From Liolophura sinensis (taxonomy: Eukaryota; Mollusca; Polyplacophora; Chitonida; Chitonidae): a stretch of 64,000 nt of DNA. The stretch spans positions 55,962,984 to 56,026,983 of the forward strand of contig NC_088300.1 in the NCBI RefSeq assembly GCF_032854445.1. Reading direction: 5' to 3'. The translations under genes and the position numbers were made by a program. The notes under the pieces are model-generated. The model did not search any database and had not been told where the DNA came from. It worked only from the letters and a program-made list of their open reading frames with translations. Each line of letters begins with the position of its first letter. Within the stretch, counting starts at the first letter, position 1. Positions 33,603 through 44,611 of this stretch are shown here, one piece after another.

Positions 33603-34608
33603 GTAAAGAATGGGCTATCCACCCTCAATTGCCCTTACTAATGACTCTTCATCCGTTCATCAAAGATAACTCCGCATTTATAGTTTAGCTAAGGGGCAAA
33701 ACCTGTGACCATTGTAGTTTAACGTTCCGTTTAGGATCTGTGTTTGCCGATGTTATCTCGCTTACCATTTCATCATTGGAACCGGAATCAATTGAGTGGG
33801 ATATGTTTATAAATTAAAGATTACCCGGTCGGTCGGTTTGTAACGAGCCGTGATTGTAGGGATAGATTTGTATATCCGCCTCCTTACTCTGATAATACCA
33901 CCTCAGACAGAACCCGGTGGGTAGATATGAATTGCTTACAATTGTCTGTTCCGCTGGCTTGTCGCGCTAAAGCTGTAAAGATAACGCTATCTGCAATGTT
34001 GCACACCGCAGCCAGATCAATAATGGCTTGGAAGCGTCGACGACTGGCCTTGTCAAGGCCTTTATAAGGTGCTCCTCTAATCTAGTCCTGCTAGCTGGTC
34101 GATGAGGCAGAGATAAAGCCGATTGCCACCCACGCTCGTGTACTAGAGGGCGCTCTGCTCATCGATCAGGATCCACTTTTTCCCACTTTCTTTCATCTCG
34201 GGCTACTTTCTTTCGGTAGCGGGAAAGCTAGTGGTGCGGTGTATGTATATCAATATATATTTGTGATCCGATATGCCCCTAAATAGCTCGGCAAACCCGC
34301 GACAGGCAAGCCTTCAGACAGCATTTCTCTTTCCCGAAACTCATTTATTTAATGCAAGGAAAAGTCTTTGAAGAAACAGAAGAACACGTATATCGGGACT
34401 AAGACTGATCCCATAGTACAGGCAAACTCTCCCTGGTCTTTACAACCTACTATACAGTCTCGGTTGCTTCTCTGTCACACCGAGTGCTGTAGATTGCTGA
34501 TCTGTTTTCAAGCATTCCAATCAGAAATAAATTATTATATGATCAACATAAAATATCTACTGACTTTTTTCATGCACCACTTCCCGTTAACCTTTATATT
34601 CATTGCAG

Positions 34609-34955
34609 ATGTTGCACGTAATTACACATGCAATGGGCATATGCACTGGACTTTGTTGGAAGCACAGAAGGTTCTACAACTTCGCACATACTGTTTCGTA
34701 AATTATGATTATACACTGCAAAGAGTATCTCATTATGGTAGTACCTTCATTTTGTTTGCCTGGAATGATATCTACGACCCAAGGTTTACGAAACTAGGCG
34801 TTATGCATCAAGATCGATTACATCAACGCGTTGCTCAGTATGTTTCAACTGTTTCAGTCTCAAATATTCATAGTACGAAAATGTTGAAAAGAGTGTTTCA
34901 CTGCATGTACGATATCGTCGACTATCTTATGTCAGGTCGGATACGTGTGGCATGA
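34609..34955 (+). CDS. Terminal exon of the same gene (exon z)
   Basis: The acceptor is CTTTATATTCATTGCAG. 115 codons follow to a TGA, in the only frame open over that length. The peptide includes DVARNYTCNGHMHWTLLEAQ, STFILFAWNDIYDPRFTKLG and ends MSGRIRVA. The same frame happens to stay open upstream, making a 195-codon frame that is the longest non-repeat one in the window. I take the part before 34609 to be intron. The WNDIYDPRF stretch faintly recalls the W.D.R motif of Cys-loop receptor ectodomains, but not enough to assign it. A 35-bp array starts 26 bases after the stop. Confidence 0.42.
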
Positions 34956-34980
34956 AACTGGATGTTATTCCATGATTTTC

Positions 34981-35345
34981 TCGTAAAGCAGCCCGGTCAT
35001 CTGTAGAAGAAAATCCCGTAAAGCAGCCACGATACCTGCTGAGGAGAATCCCGTAAAGCAGTCAGGTTACCTGTAGAGGAGAATCCGGTAAAGCAGCCAC
35101 GTCACCTGTTGAGGAGAATCCCGTAAAGCAGCCACGTTACCTGTTGAGGAGAATCTCGTAAAGCAGTCAGGTTACCTGTAGAGGAGAATCCCGTAAAGCA
35201 GCCAGGTTACCTGTTGAGGAGAATCCTGTAAAGCAGCCACGTTACCTGTTGAGGAGAATCCCGTAAAGCAGCCACGTTACCTGTTGAGGAGAATCTCGTA
35301 AAGCAGTCAGGTTACCTGTAGAGGAGAATCAGTTAAAGTAGCCAG
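34981..35345. repeat. 35-bp minisatellite with partial higher-order structure
   Basis: Units of the form GTAAAGCAGCCACGTTACCT GTTGAGGAGAATCCC occur about every 35 bases (for example 34983 and 35018), roughly 10-11 copies. Two unit types alternate: CCACG...GTTGAGG and TCAGG...GTAGAGG. A block of four units recurs at 140 bp (about 35153 and 35293). Degenerate units trail on to about 35520. Confidence 0.93.
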
Positions 35346-35530
35346 GTTATCTGTAGAGGCAGGAGAATATCGTGAAGTCGGATGAACGCGAAGGAAGCAG
35401 CTAGGTAACATGCAAAAGAGGTCAGAGCAAAAAGATTTGCTATTTAAGGAGAATCGTACTGGGGAAAGCAGGCACGTTTACCGATACAGGAGATTCACGC
35501 AAAGCACGGGGATAAAGCAGCATGTTTGCT

Positions 35531-35611
35531 ATTCAGTATTTATTGTTTGATTGGTGTTTTACGCCGTAGTCGAAAAACGTACATGTGCTATACGATGCCG
35601 GCCAGCATTAA
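35531..35611 (-). mobile_element. SINE family 1, short decayed tail
   Basis: TTTGATTGGTGTTTTACGCC, then a damaged core and ATACGATGCCGGCCAGCATT. It is the reverse complement of the family 1 3' end with several changes. Confidence 0.75.
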
Positions 35612-36404
35612 AGAGCATGTCTTCTGTCAGGACACGTGCATGAAACTGCTAGTTGATTGTATATCACCCTGGGAATTCCAGCTACTGCTTTTGGTGACTA
35701 TAGCATTTCTGTCGTGATCACTGCTCAAAAAGGTATTTTTTTTACTTTATTTTTTGATTTTCTTTTTCATATTTAGTATTTTTTCCCATTTCCTGACATC
35801 ATAATTTTGTCTAGCACATCAGAACTAACCACTATGGGGTCTTCCAGTCAATATTCAATTAGTAATATATCTATCCATTCACCATTTTTTATGATTGTCA
35901 GAGAAAATTACAAAGAAATTAACTAGTGAACAGAATATAATAGAGTCAGTTTTAAGCACAGCTGTGTCGAAGGGTGTATAATCAATTCATTACATTATAG
36001 GAGATTCATTCAACTAACATAACATTTTCTCAAAGACAATAAAGGTCACAAATGAACAATTTCAGGAATGTTTTGAAGTGATGAATCAAATGCCAGTGAT
36101 GTCTTAAAGATAATTAATGTAGAGCTTATTAGTTGGCTGTAAAGGCCAGGTATGTACCCTGCTGAGTAAAACCATTACTTTGGAAATTTGAAATCCACAC
36201 GCAGCTCAAGTAGGCCTACATATTTTTCATTAATGACATCTTAGCATGCTTCAAGATTTGGATACTGATTTGCATTACGCACCTAGATAATTCCTTGTGT
36301 CTTTTCGGTTTCATTGACAAATGTTAGCTAGTTCTCTTTACAGGATTCCATAGTAGTTTCTGTATACATTTTCTTAGGTTTTTGGTGCTAGGATATACAC
36401 ACGA
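35612..36404. other. Non-coding stretch with a signal-peptide-like start
   Basis: An ATG at 35639 opens MKLLVDCISPWEFQLLLLVT, a good signal-peptide shape, stopped at 35717. It lies 1.7 kb before the Cys-loop-like exons and could be their first exon, but no connecting exon was found. Confidence 0.25.
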
Positions 36405-36617
36405 GGTGCGGGTTAAATTTCGGCATTGGACAGGGAATTGGTTGATTTTCCCTCTGTTGCTGCTTATTGGGCCTTGGTGACAGCCCCACTAATCTTCCAA
36501 CAACCTGTCAGAAACTTGCCAAAGGCCTTAAGTTTCCTCCACTCCTGAAATCCATCGTATAGCCTAAGTTACAAATTCTTGAGTATACATTTTAAACAAC
36601 AATCAAATAAATATTTA
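36405..36617 (+). mobile_element. SINE family 3, diverged copy
   Basis: Box-B-like GGTTAAATTTCGG, then GGACAGGGAATTGGTTGATT, TTGCCAAAGGCC, TTTCCTCCACTCC, CCATCGTATAG and a core ATTCTTGAGTATACATTTTA, then ACAACAATCAAATAAATA. The block order matches the longer copy at 30366. Confidence 0.6.
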
Positions 36618-37334
36618 TTTTTCACTTGTGTGAATCATTCTTTGGGTGTGATCTCCAAAACAAAAAACGCAAGCACATCAAAAACTGCTCGAGATTATCG
36701 TGATTTTATCGTTCATTCTTGAGTATATTTTTCTTGCGCTGCAATTGAGAATAAGCAGCGGAAATGAGCGTATGGTTTCTGTGAGTTCTCATGTTCTCAA
36801 CATTGCGCGATTGGAAAACTCGATTTTAATAACGTTAGCATTAACGTAAAGGATTAAGATCAGATTTATTATTTATTCATAATTGGATAACCACATTGAG
36901 ATAATAAAATCGTTAACAATCGGCACATAAGTAAGAAAATATGTTATTTAAAGGTGATAGTTAATGAGACTAATTCTACGCATATTTTTCACGATTACTC
37001 GATATTCTTCAAAATATATGATACACGACCAGCTTTTACCAGCTTACAGGGCTTCGTCATCAAGTTCTGAGGCCCCTTACACAAAGACATGGCAAGCCTA
37101 AGTTGATTGTAAATCACTGTGGTCACGATCGTGTCACACGAAGGGATTGTAGGCTGAGATAGTTGTAACCTAACATCAGAAATTGCAATCGGGTCTACCA
37201 GTTGTAGATATTTACCACCGCTCTCAAAATAACGTTAACAACAAATGCTAGCCTTAGGTACACTGTTAGTTCGTCACTTTTTGACTCTTGCTAAGATGGG
37301 CAATATAGTCATGTCATGCACATATTGTTTTTAG

Positions 37335-37374
37335 CTGCTTAATCATGATGATGTAGAACTCTTTGAAATTGAAG
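37335..37374 (+). CDS. Cys-loop receptor-like gene, 40-nt exon
   Basis: Acceptor CACATATTGTTTTTAG, donor GAAG/GTAAGA. Of the three frames only the one reading LLNHDDVELFEIE is open. It enters in phase 0, leaves in phase 1, and joins to 37414. Together they match the early ectodomain of nicotinic-type ligand-gated channels, where a 'LL.nYd' segment is followed by a strand and a 'vDE.nQ.l.t' turn. The upstream exons and the rest of the receptor (Cys-loop, four membrane helices) were not found in the window, so this may be a partial or dead copy. Confidence 0.48.
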
Positions 37375-37413
37375 GTAAGAAAAGCCAATGACCGGTACAT
37401 TATCCATTTACAG

Positions 37414-37505
37414 GTCACCTGCATTTACGGGTCAAATTTAAAATCAGAAATGTTATCCTCGACGAAGATGATGAAATTCAGACCCTCGATACGTACATAA
37501 ACATA
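37414..37505 (+). CDS. Cys-loop receptor-like gene, next exon
   Basis: The acceptor is GTACATTATCCATTTACAG. It completes a Gly codon and reads HLHLRVKFKIRNVILDEDDE, then IQTLDTYINI. In nicotinic receptors and acetylcholine-binding proteins the corresponding part is a beta-strand, then isoleucine, 'vDEknQ.l.tn.w'. The proposed donor ATA/GTATTG is weak. Without it the frame runs to a TGA at 37554-37556. The two other frames stop early. The tryptophan-rich segment expected next is not seen. Confidence 0.5.
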
Positions 37506-37556
37506 GTATTGCTAGTGAAAGTGGAAATACAGTCAAAATCATCGACTAAAAATTGA

Positions 37557-38319
37557 AAGCTAAAGCTTGGTAGGAACTATTAGTGGCATGGACTGGAACT
37601 TGAAATCATCAGCTGTTAGTTCAAACTGATATGGCAGTATATTTGCTTTTGCAGTTTTTGCTTATCTTAACTGTCGTATGTTCGACCCACTTTTTCTCCA
37701 TGTCTCGATTTCATTGAACAATTTTTCTCTTATGCACTGGTTGCTATTTTTATAAGTGTGTGACATAAACCTTACTGACAAAAGCCAAGCGGTCTCCACG
37801 GAACTTCATGTAACGCCACATAAAACAGAGACGTCTACCACTTCTTGGCACAAACTACAGAACACATAAGCTGAAAGATCCTAAGTAAATGATAAGGGTG
37901 ACTCATCGGCAGCGAAAAGCATGAGTCATGTGTGTGTATACGAAAGGGGTTCATGAATTGGAGAGGTCGGCGGGATCGTGGATACGATTGATTATTACAG
38001 CTTGTCCCAGTTAAACACGGTAACTATACGAGCGTGTTTCAGTGTAGGCGCGAGTGCGTATGAAAAAATAGCATATAGATGCATAGTGTACTTTGTTTTC
38101 ATTCAAACAAACGGCAAAATTTACTGCGTTACGCGAGCATCACACTGGTAAATTGGTATATATGTAACAGTGTAGAGGATGAGCCATTGTGATGGGTAGG
38201 CAAAGGACTTGGGATGGGGGCCATTGATTAAAACTTAGCCTTCCAGGCCAGAGGAAGTTGGTCTACAAATTGCCCTCGGTCCCTTACTACTGTCGGTGAG
38301 ATCGTACCGACCTGCTGCT
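37557..38319. other. Non-coding stretch
   Basis: No exon carrying the next conserved receptor segment (W.D..L.W) was found here on the plus strand. No repeat recognised. Confidence 0.35.
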
Positions 38320-38448
38320 ATGGATAAATTAGCCTCTCTGGCAGCATCTAAAAGAAAATCAGTGGAATTGAGCGGGCAATCGTCCAAAGGTTTAGGAGCA
38401 AGGCGAACGTGTTACGGCGTGGTTAGGGCCGTGTCTCTTCTGTCCTAA
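38320..38448 (+). CDS. Small open frame, possible first exon
   Basis: 42 codons from an ATG with G at +4, starting MDKLASLAASKRKSVELSGQ, in a patch richer in G+C than its flanks. No strong donor. It could be a first exon that continues by a weak donor, or chance. Confidence 0.2.
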   Translation: MDKLASLAASKRKSVELSGQSSKGLGARRTCYGVVRAVSLLS

Positions 38449-38478
38449 TCTAATCCCGGCCTATTCAGACTCGCTCAC

Positions 38479-38677
38479 CTCCACAGTTCTCCGCCCTGTA
38501 AGCCATTTCATGATGTTTTATTCGGAAATCAAATTTTAGGCTGCTTTCCTCCCACGCGTTAATTGCGCCAACAGTAGAGAGTAAGTGTGGCAAACTGGTA
38601 CAAATCAGAGCCTGATCGCATCGCCGATTCAGCATATTACAGACTGTCCTTTCCACTACAACCCATTCCCTGGTCAT
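38479..38677 (-). CDS. Candidate exon with strong donor, minus strand
   Basis: On the minus strand the frame ends at GTGGAG/GTGAGC, a strong donor. It reads VCNMLNRRCDQALICTSLPH and later FDFRIKHHEMAYRAENCGG. The left border could be an ATG (38677) or an acceptor just before it (GATGACCAG). Unrecognised. Confidence 0.27.
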
Positions 38678-39268
38678 CTACATCAATACCGAGTCAGCCT
38701 GGCCATTGTCACTCAAAGATTATAAAACTATCCGAATAAAGCTAATGTGACTTTCGCCGTCTTCCATTTTGGTCATTGCGTGGCCTAGTCTGGAACCTCC
38801 AGTTTTTGTCCATAATACTCCAGAAAAGAGTTAAGCTGGAAAAGGTCGAGGCTTGGTTTGAGGTTTTACCAGGCCGATAAGCCATTATTAAGTCAAAGAC
38901 ACTTCAAAGCGATCTTAGCTGATAGTAAATCTCGTTTTACATAATAAGCGTGGAAAGTGTGCAAATGCAACTTGGAAAACTCTTGTGAAGTAATAATCAT
39001 GAGTAATAAATATAAAGATGAGACGAGTACATTTGGTTTGTGAATGGTTAAGTGGTGTGAATGTGGGTGGTGTGAAGCTAATCTATGATGAAGTCAAAAC
39101 ATTTATCATAGATAAGCCAAATGCTGCTGTGAGGGTTTCCCAATCATTGTCACATACTTCCAAGGTTCCATACATCATGACAGTAGTAATACGTAACGCT
39201 ATCTATAGAGCTAACAAGATCTATATGTTCCTATTCCGGCTTTTGGGGCCGCCAGCCAAAAACCTACG

Positions 39269-39472
39269 TCACAAGAAATGCGTATTCGTATAAAAAAAAT
39301 TCCACTTGGCCGCCCTAAAGTTGGGGGCGGTGGATAAGTGTGCCAAATTTTCTGCAAAATCTAGCAAAATTATGCCATCTTGTGGGAGCTTCTTGTCATC
39401 TTTGAGATCTTTTCGACGCTTCTGGATCCAAGTTCTGAACAATCCAGTCGACAAATGTGTTTCTGGAAACAT
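39269..39472 (-). pseudogene. Fragment of a DFAEN-motif protein (probable mobile-element relic)
   Basis: The minus-strand frame reads FRTWIQKRRKDLKDDKKLPQ, DGIILLDFAENLAHLS and then FRAAKWNFFYTNTHFL before a stop. I recall many uncharacterised multi-copy invertebrate proteins with 'W...q...dL...lP.g.v...DFAENy.....q.e.q.aHW...qvTlHp'. The order and spacing here fit. The usual Tyr after DFAEN is Leu, and the end is lost. A stop codon sits just before the first Met, so this is likely a broken piece. Confidence 0.42.
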
Positions 39473-39552
39473 GTACTAATGGCGACCTACATTTAGCTGA
39501 TTATTGACAAATCATATATGTGTTAATTATACAGGTGTTTGCCATAAGCCTT

Positions 39553-39867
39553 TCATGATCCATCACTCCCATATACATACAGATCTGTATGCTCTGGTAT
39601 ATATATGATATGACAGTCATGGATACTCTCCAAGACAAAAACTACGATTCCCAGTCGTGCTTGACGATCATCTATATTATTATTAACCCTAAGATATTTA
39701 GCGGTATCATAAGAAACTAAAAGATTAAATGTTTCCTGGTTTTCTCCAGCCTGGGGGACTTGCTTCATTTGCCAACGCTTTCTGTTTAAAACGACGAAAA
39801 TACAATTGTTTCTTCTGATCCTGAAAGCAGGATATAGTTGTACGATAATAGATATCGTTTTCTGCAA
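39553..39867 (-). CDS. Unassigned minus-strand frame near the DFAEN fragment
   Basis: 104 codons including FNLLVSYDTAKYLRVNNNID and IYIPEHTDLYVYGSDGS. An acceptor-like CTATATCCTGCTTTCAG inside it opens a different frame (DQKKQLYFRRFKQKALANEA, stop after 31 codons). So the true frame, if any, is unclear. It may belong with the fragment at 39269-39472. Confidence 0.25.
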   Translation of the reverse strand: MQKTISIIVQLYPAFRIRRNNCIFVVLNRKRWQMKQVPQAGENQETFNLLVSYDTAKYLRVNNNIDDRQARLGIVVFVLESIHDCHIIYIPEHTDLYVYGSDGS

Positions 39868-39914
39868 AGCCGCTGGAAATGATTATTTTATACAATCCGT
39901 CAGAAGTGGTTGAG

Positions 39915-40140
39915 GAGCTTGTTTGTCGGTTATAAGTTTTCGATGACGTCCTCTTGAGTGGTCTTGCATGAAATTCACTAAGATAACTTGCGTAGTTTCA
40001 ACCAACATGACATGTAAAACATGGCAACGTTTCCCTGGTGCAATTTTACTCCAATCACTACGGTTTGGTTTCGCCCACCTATAAAAATGGCCAACAGAGT
40101 ATGACTATAAAAGTGATTTATTAAGTCAAATATGGAAAGT
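39915..40140 (+). mobile_element. SINE family 3-like repeat, headless
   Basis: It shares GTGGTCTTGCATGAAATTCA with the long copy at 30366 and ends with CCACCTATAAAAATGGCC and AGTATGACTATAAAAGTGA, a decayed version of the SINE 3' region. No tRNA-like head. Confidence 0.5.
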
Positions 40141-40649
40141 TTTTAAAAGGGAATTATATAAGCATGAACCATGAGTTTCATTTCCACCAACCTTGGTAAA
40201 TTTAAATAAAGCCAAAACTAATGTCTATCGTCGTACCATCAGCCACCATTGCACCTTTCAGATGTGACTATTTGTTTAACGTAATATATTTTTGCTATAG
40301 GATACAAATTCCCATTCTTTTTTTAAGGACTACATGCTTTGTTCAAAGATTTTTCTGAACGTTTGTTTATTCTTTTATGATTAATTTTGGTGTGTTTCAA
40401 GTATTCATTCTACCTTCAACGGGAGTATTTATTCTATCTTTAAGAAACATTTCTCACCTTAAGAGGCATTATACATTAATATATTTATCCTCATAGATTA
40501 AAATGCTTAAAGACAAACCTGTGACAAAGATACTTAAACCTTGGTAAATCGGGGAACGGACTTGCAAAGCGCCAACTGCATCATCATCCTGCATTCACAA
40601 AACTTTCCCAGTACTTTCCTCTGATTGGATCTGTTAAAATTGTTTTTGC

Positions 40650-40850
40650 TCACCTTCTGTAACTGATCGCATTGTTTGGATGATGGAAGATACAAATATT
40701 ATAAATAACAACATCAAGCAAATATTTGTATCCTATAGCGTCCAGCACTGGAACAAAGCGCATTTGTTGAACCAATGTTCTAGCGGTGTCTTCTAGATGG
40801 GGCCGCGCAATCATGTTGGTAGGTATGCCCTGCACCCCTTGAAGTACCAC
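40650..40850 (-). CDS. Unassigned minus-strand frame
   Basis: It reads VLQGVQGIPTNMIARPHLED and TLVQQMRFVPVLDAIGYKYL. Protein-like, but with no splice sites or family. It lies in the same orientation as the two fragments to its left. Confidence 0.22.
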   Translation of the reverse strand: MVLQGVQGIPTNMIARPHLEDTARTLVQQMRFVPVLDAIGYKYLLDVVIYNICIFHHPNNAISYRR

Positions 40851-43800
40851 ATAGTATATGTCAGGTTCTGAGATATTTATTTTTGTTTTTTATCAACCCA
40901 TAAACCCGACCGTTGAGCAATAAGCGAAAAATTTATTAATACTAGTATATGGTGAAACACTGTCCAAATAAGTTATTAAATAAATAAAACCAATACCAGC
41001 CTTTAAAAAAGTAGTAGATCTAACTGCCGATTGCCAGTTGAAAGGTAACGGGTGTAACTGTTTAGAATGAAGAAGAGCATTTAATTTCTTAATTACTTTA
41101 TTACTGATGAGTACTGGCTTTCTCTAAAGAATTACTATTGCCCTTAAAAAAATTAAAAAGATGAGCCGCGTCTCCGTATGGCTGGTAATTCCGTAACCAT
41201 GGTCACCAATCGCCTGACTGTTTGATATTACAAAAAAGTGGAGTATTTGCAAACAACAGAGTTCGACTACTTGCGAAATGCTCATAGCCTTGATTGACGG
41301 AAGCAATGTGACCTAGTGGTCAGTGGCCACACATGGACATTGACACCTGGTCAAACAAAACGAGGCGTTAAGTCCATATCTTCCATCATATACACGCTAC
41401 AAATTAGTCCCCATCTTAGTCTGTGTTAGCTCACCTACATATAGGCGGATTACTGAGCGTCATCGGGGTTCGATAACTTCACCTGTCCTTGCCAATTCCC
41501 ATGAGCGCATAGACATTCTACCCATTCGGCACACTTAAAAATCTGATTTCAACAGGCATTTCCCGTAATGACAACCAGAGATTATTTCAAAGTTAGGGTG
41601 TCGAACTAACCGATTGCCCAGGTATGAAAAGGTAACATTCAATTTCTTGTTTTAAAGTGTGCTTGGAACAAAGGACACACGATGGCAGATAAATTACCAT
41701 TAATATAAGCATTTTGGCCACAAGTCTAAACGATCAAATGTTTTACAGTGTAGCATTTTGTTTTCTTGGTTTTGTATACAGTGTAAGTTCTTATGACGTG
41801 CACATCACCTTATACACTTTACTTGCAACTACTAAAGACATGTAGATATATGGCGCTCGCGGTCACTGATATTTTCACGGTGCTTTAAGAAACATCTTTA
41901 AGAGATTTATGCAAAAAATGAGAAATTAGAAACAAAAAGAAAACGTGAGAGAGATATTTTGCCCAAAGACGTTCTAACGAACACGTGTTCTAACCCCAAA
42001 ATCGAGGTAACCAGAATTGGGTATACGTTGTTCTCCAGGTGAGTTCCCGTCAATTTGACGGTGGATAGATGTTTCTCCCCATATTTCTGGCATATAGCAA
42101 ACCCAGTCAGTTGGAGGCGAACTACAACGCTACTGAAGTGGGTATAAGCCAAACACATTAATGCACAATTTCTAGTATTCACATATCTGGCTAATTAATG
42201 CATAAAAAGAGTGTTTAGTATAAAATTGGCCGAGGATTCTATATTTGTACCACACGTGGCGGTTAGACTTCTACTAACGACAAACGTGTATATTTTTAGC
42301 TAATTTTCATCATTATACATGGCCGCTCGTAGAAAGCTCTGATCTTCATGTCTCTTGTCATTCCATTTGCACAACCACTAATTTACTAATCATTCCCCTT
42401 TATTGTCATAGCTCGCATACAGACTATAGGTACACGACAGTAACGCCCAGAGAAGTCGCTGCCGTGTCTTGATCGGTAAAGAGCCCTAAGGGTTGCCGGT
42501 TGCTGACTGGTGACTCTTGCCGAGCCTTCTGTACACTCGTTAATCGGCTTCTCCGCTTCAGACGATCTTTTGCTGATCAATTGGAAACTCAATATGACAG
42601 TCTAAATGCGTCAGTGATTCCAGCGACTAAGTCTACATCGTAACGCTCGGAACCTAAAATAAGCTGTGTCGGTGTATGAGCAGCTGGTGCTCTATGACGC
42701 CACACCCGCAGTGCGACCTCGGACCTAGTTTGACTTGGCCGCAAATATCTGCCAGGGATCATATCACTTTCAATAAACTGCAATTCCAAACGGTTACATC
42801 TACACAGTAAAACGTTTAACGTTTCTACTTGTAATTTCACATTTATGCTTCAATAAATATTCTTTGGCATTTTGCAATATTTCTTCTGATGAAAGTAATT
42901 TCATGTTCTAAGCAATCATCTTTTCGCCTTATGTCCGACATTATTTTTTTCAAGTTTTTCACTTTCCCACCTTTATTCTCATTTGGTATATAATAAATCT
43001 CCTCTGGTACGTGCTAGGCTGGTTACAAATGTATCAGTTATTCTTCTGATGATAAACAGACGAGCAGATAATGCTCATTTTTGCACTTGTGCCGCATTAT
43101 TCCGTCCCCTAGGACCCTGGCCCTGGACAGAGAGGGCATATGAGCAGGATGGATAGACGCTGTAACTGACACAGTCGCGGTATACTAGTACACACCAATT
43201 TGTTAATAGATGAATCAGCTTTGACATCGTCTACAGGCATTAAGCTCCTCTTGGGAATACTACACATACAGCACATTAATGAGATTTGCTTTACCTAGCA
43301 GAGGAGGTTAACATTTCCTTAATAACATGATAATGGTGGCCTTTGGGGTGGATGGCGTATTGAACGCAGCATAAAATCTACAGTCATTTCTTAAGCATTC
43401 GTAACAAGGTATAGTCACGAACAGACTAGAATGGGTGTTTAACATGACACAGTAAACTCCCCACAAGTACATGTATATATATAAAAGAGGTTAGACGCCC
43501 CAGGCTGTGACAGATGATGTAAAAGCAGAAGCCTTTATTTGTAATACACTTCGGATATTATATATGCACGGTAATATGCAGGGTTATTAACACGTCATTT
43601 GCGACTGTTTTGTAAAGGACAATACCATACAAAAATGCATTGAAACTGGTACTGAGTACATATGATTCTGTTGAGGTGAAAAAAAGTAAAAGATGTTTCA
43701 TTCATTTGCACATCTGAAAAGCTTAAAAATCCAGCAAATAAAATCTCGACATATATGTTTTTTCGCCACCTTACATATACGCGACATCTTGACTACTTTG

Positions 43801-44400
43801 TTTAGACCAAAGTTTTTTTATTAAGTGCATGGAATAGTATATCAAGTGCTCAGGCACTGGTTCTTGCAGTCTTTTCTGAAAGAAAGGCTGTTGCCTGTTA
43901 GAAAGTCGTGGCCTGTCGCTCCTCGTGGTACACAGAGATGGGCATGAGTACTACCCATGAATGTTTCTGGATGGTTGCAGGCCTAATAACCATTACATCC
44001 CTGTAGTACAAGACATGACTGACCACTGCAGGCTTTGAACAGTGTTGAGATCGACAATTTTTCTGCTAAATTACAACGTCAGTAAGCAAACGGTTCCATC
44101 CTTAACGACATCAGACTTCTGGCCAATGAAGGCTCATAATTTCCTTGACAAGACTCGACAAGTTTATGAAGGTCGAAAATGAATGTAATACAGCGTTAAC
44201 CAGTCGACGATGGATTGTGAATATCTGCTTAACGACAACATTCTCACTGACCATGAACCCTTATGGTGGTGCCGAAGATGCCGATGCATCAGGTGTGCAG
44301 TTATATTTCACACGTTCCCGTTACCATTTCGGTGTGGATAACGTTACTCTGACTTTGTGACCGTTATACATACATATTCTACTAGAATCATTCACTCAAT
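40851..44400. other. Long stretch with no firm gene
   Basis: On the minus strand, 41974-42129 is open for 51 codons after an AG (CSSPPTDWVCYMPEIWGETS), overlapping a longer frame (41907-42182), so the reading is ambiguous. A segment richer in G+C at 42386-42840 has minus-strand frames without support. A strong acceptor at about 43883 precedes a 25-codon frame (SFLKERLLPVRKSWPVAPRG). None is convincing alone. No SINE or array seen. Confidence 0.3.
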
Positions 44401-44611
44401 CCCACACCAATGCGGTCGCTGTAAATTCAAGTCCAGCTCACATTGCTTTCCTCTCCGACTGTACGTAGGAAGGCCGTGTTGCAACCTGGGGATGGTCGTG
44501 GGTTTCCCTTGGAGTCTGCTCGGTTTCCTCCCACCATAATGCTGACCGCCGTCGCATAAGTGAAATATTCTTGAGTACGGTGTAAAACACCTATCAAATA
44601 AATAAATAAAA
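44401..44611 (+). mobile_element. SINE family 1, 5'-truncated
   Basis: It starts within the head (CACCAATGCGGTCGC), keeps box B-like AATTCAAGTCC, the body, the core TTGAGTACGGTGTAAAAC and (AAAT)n. GTGTGGATAACGTTACT occurs just upstream (44332) and again at 44936, an unrelated short direct repeat. Confidence 0.9.

Noticed and set aside
34368-34608. Upstream half of the 195-codon frame
   Set aside because: It has no ATG near its beginning, is AT-rich and hydrophobic, and is cut by a good acceptor at 34608. It is more likely intron that happens to be open.
34981-35345. CRISPR-like regular repeats
   Set aside because: The units are contiguous with no unique spacers, and the genome is eukaryotic. 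It is a minisatellite.
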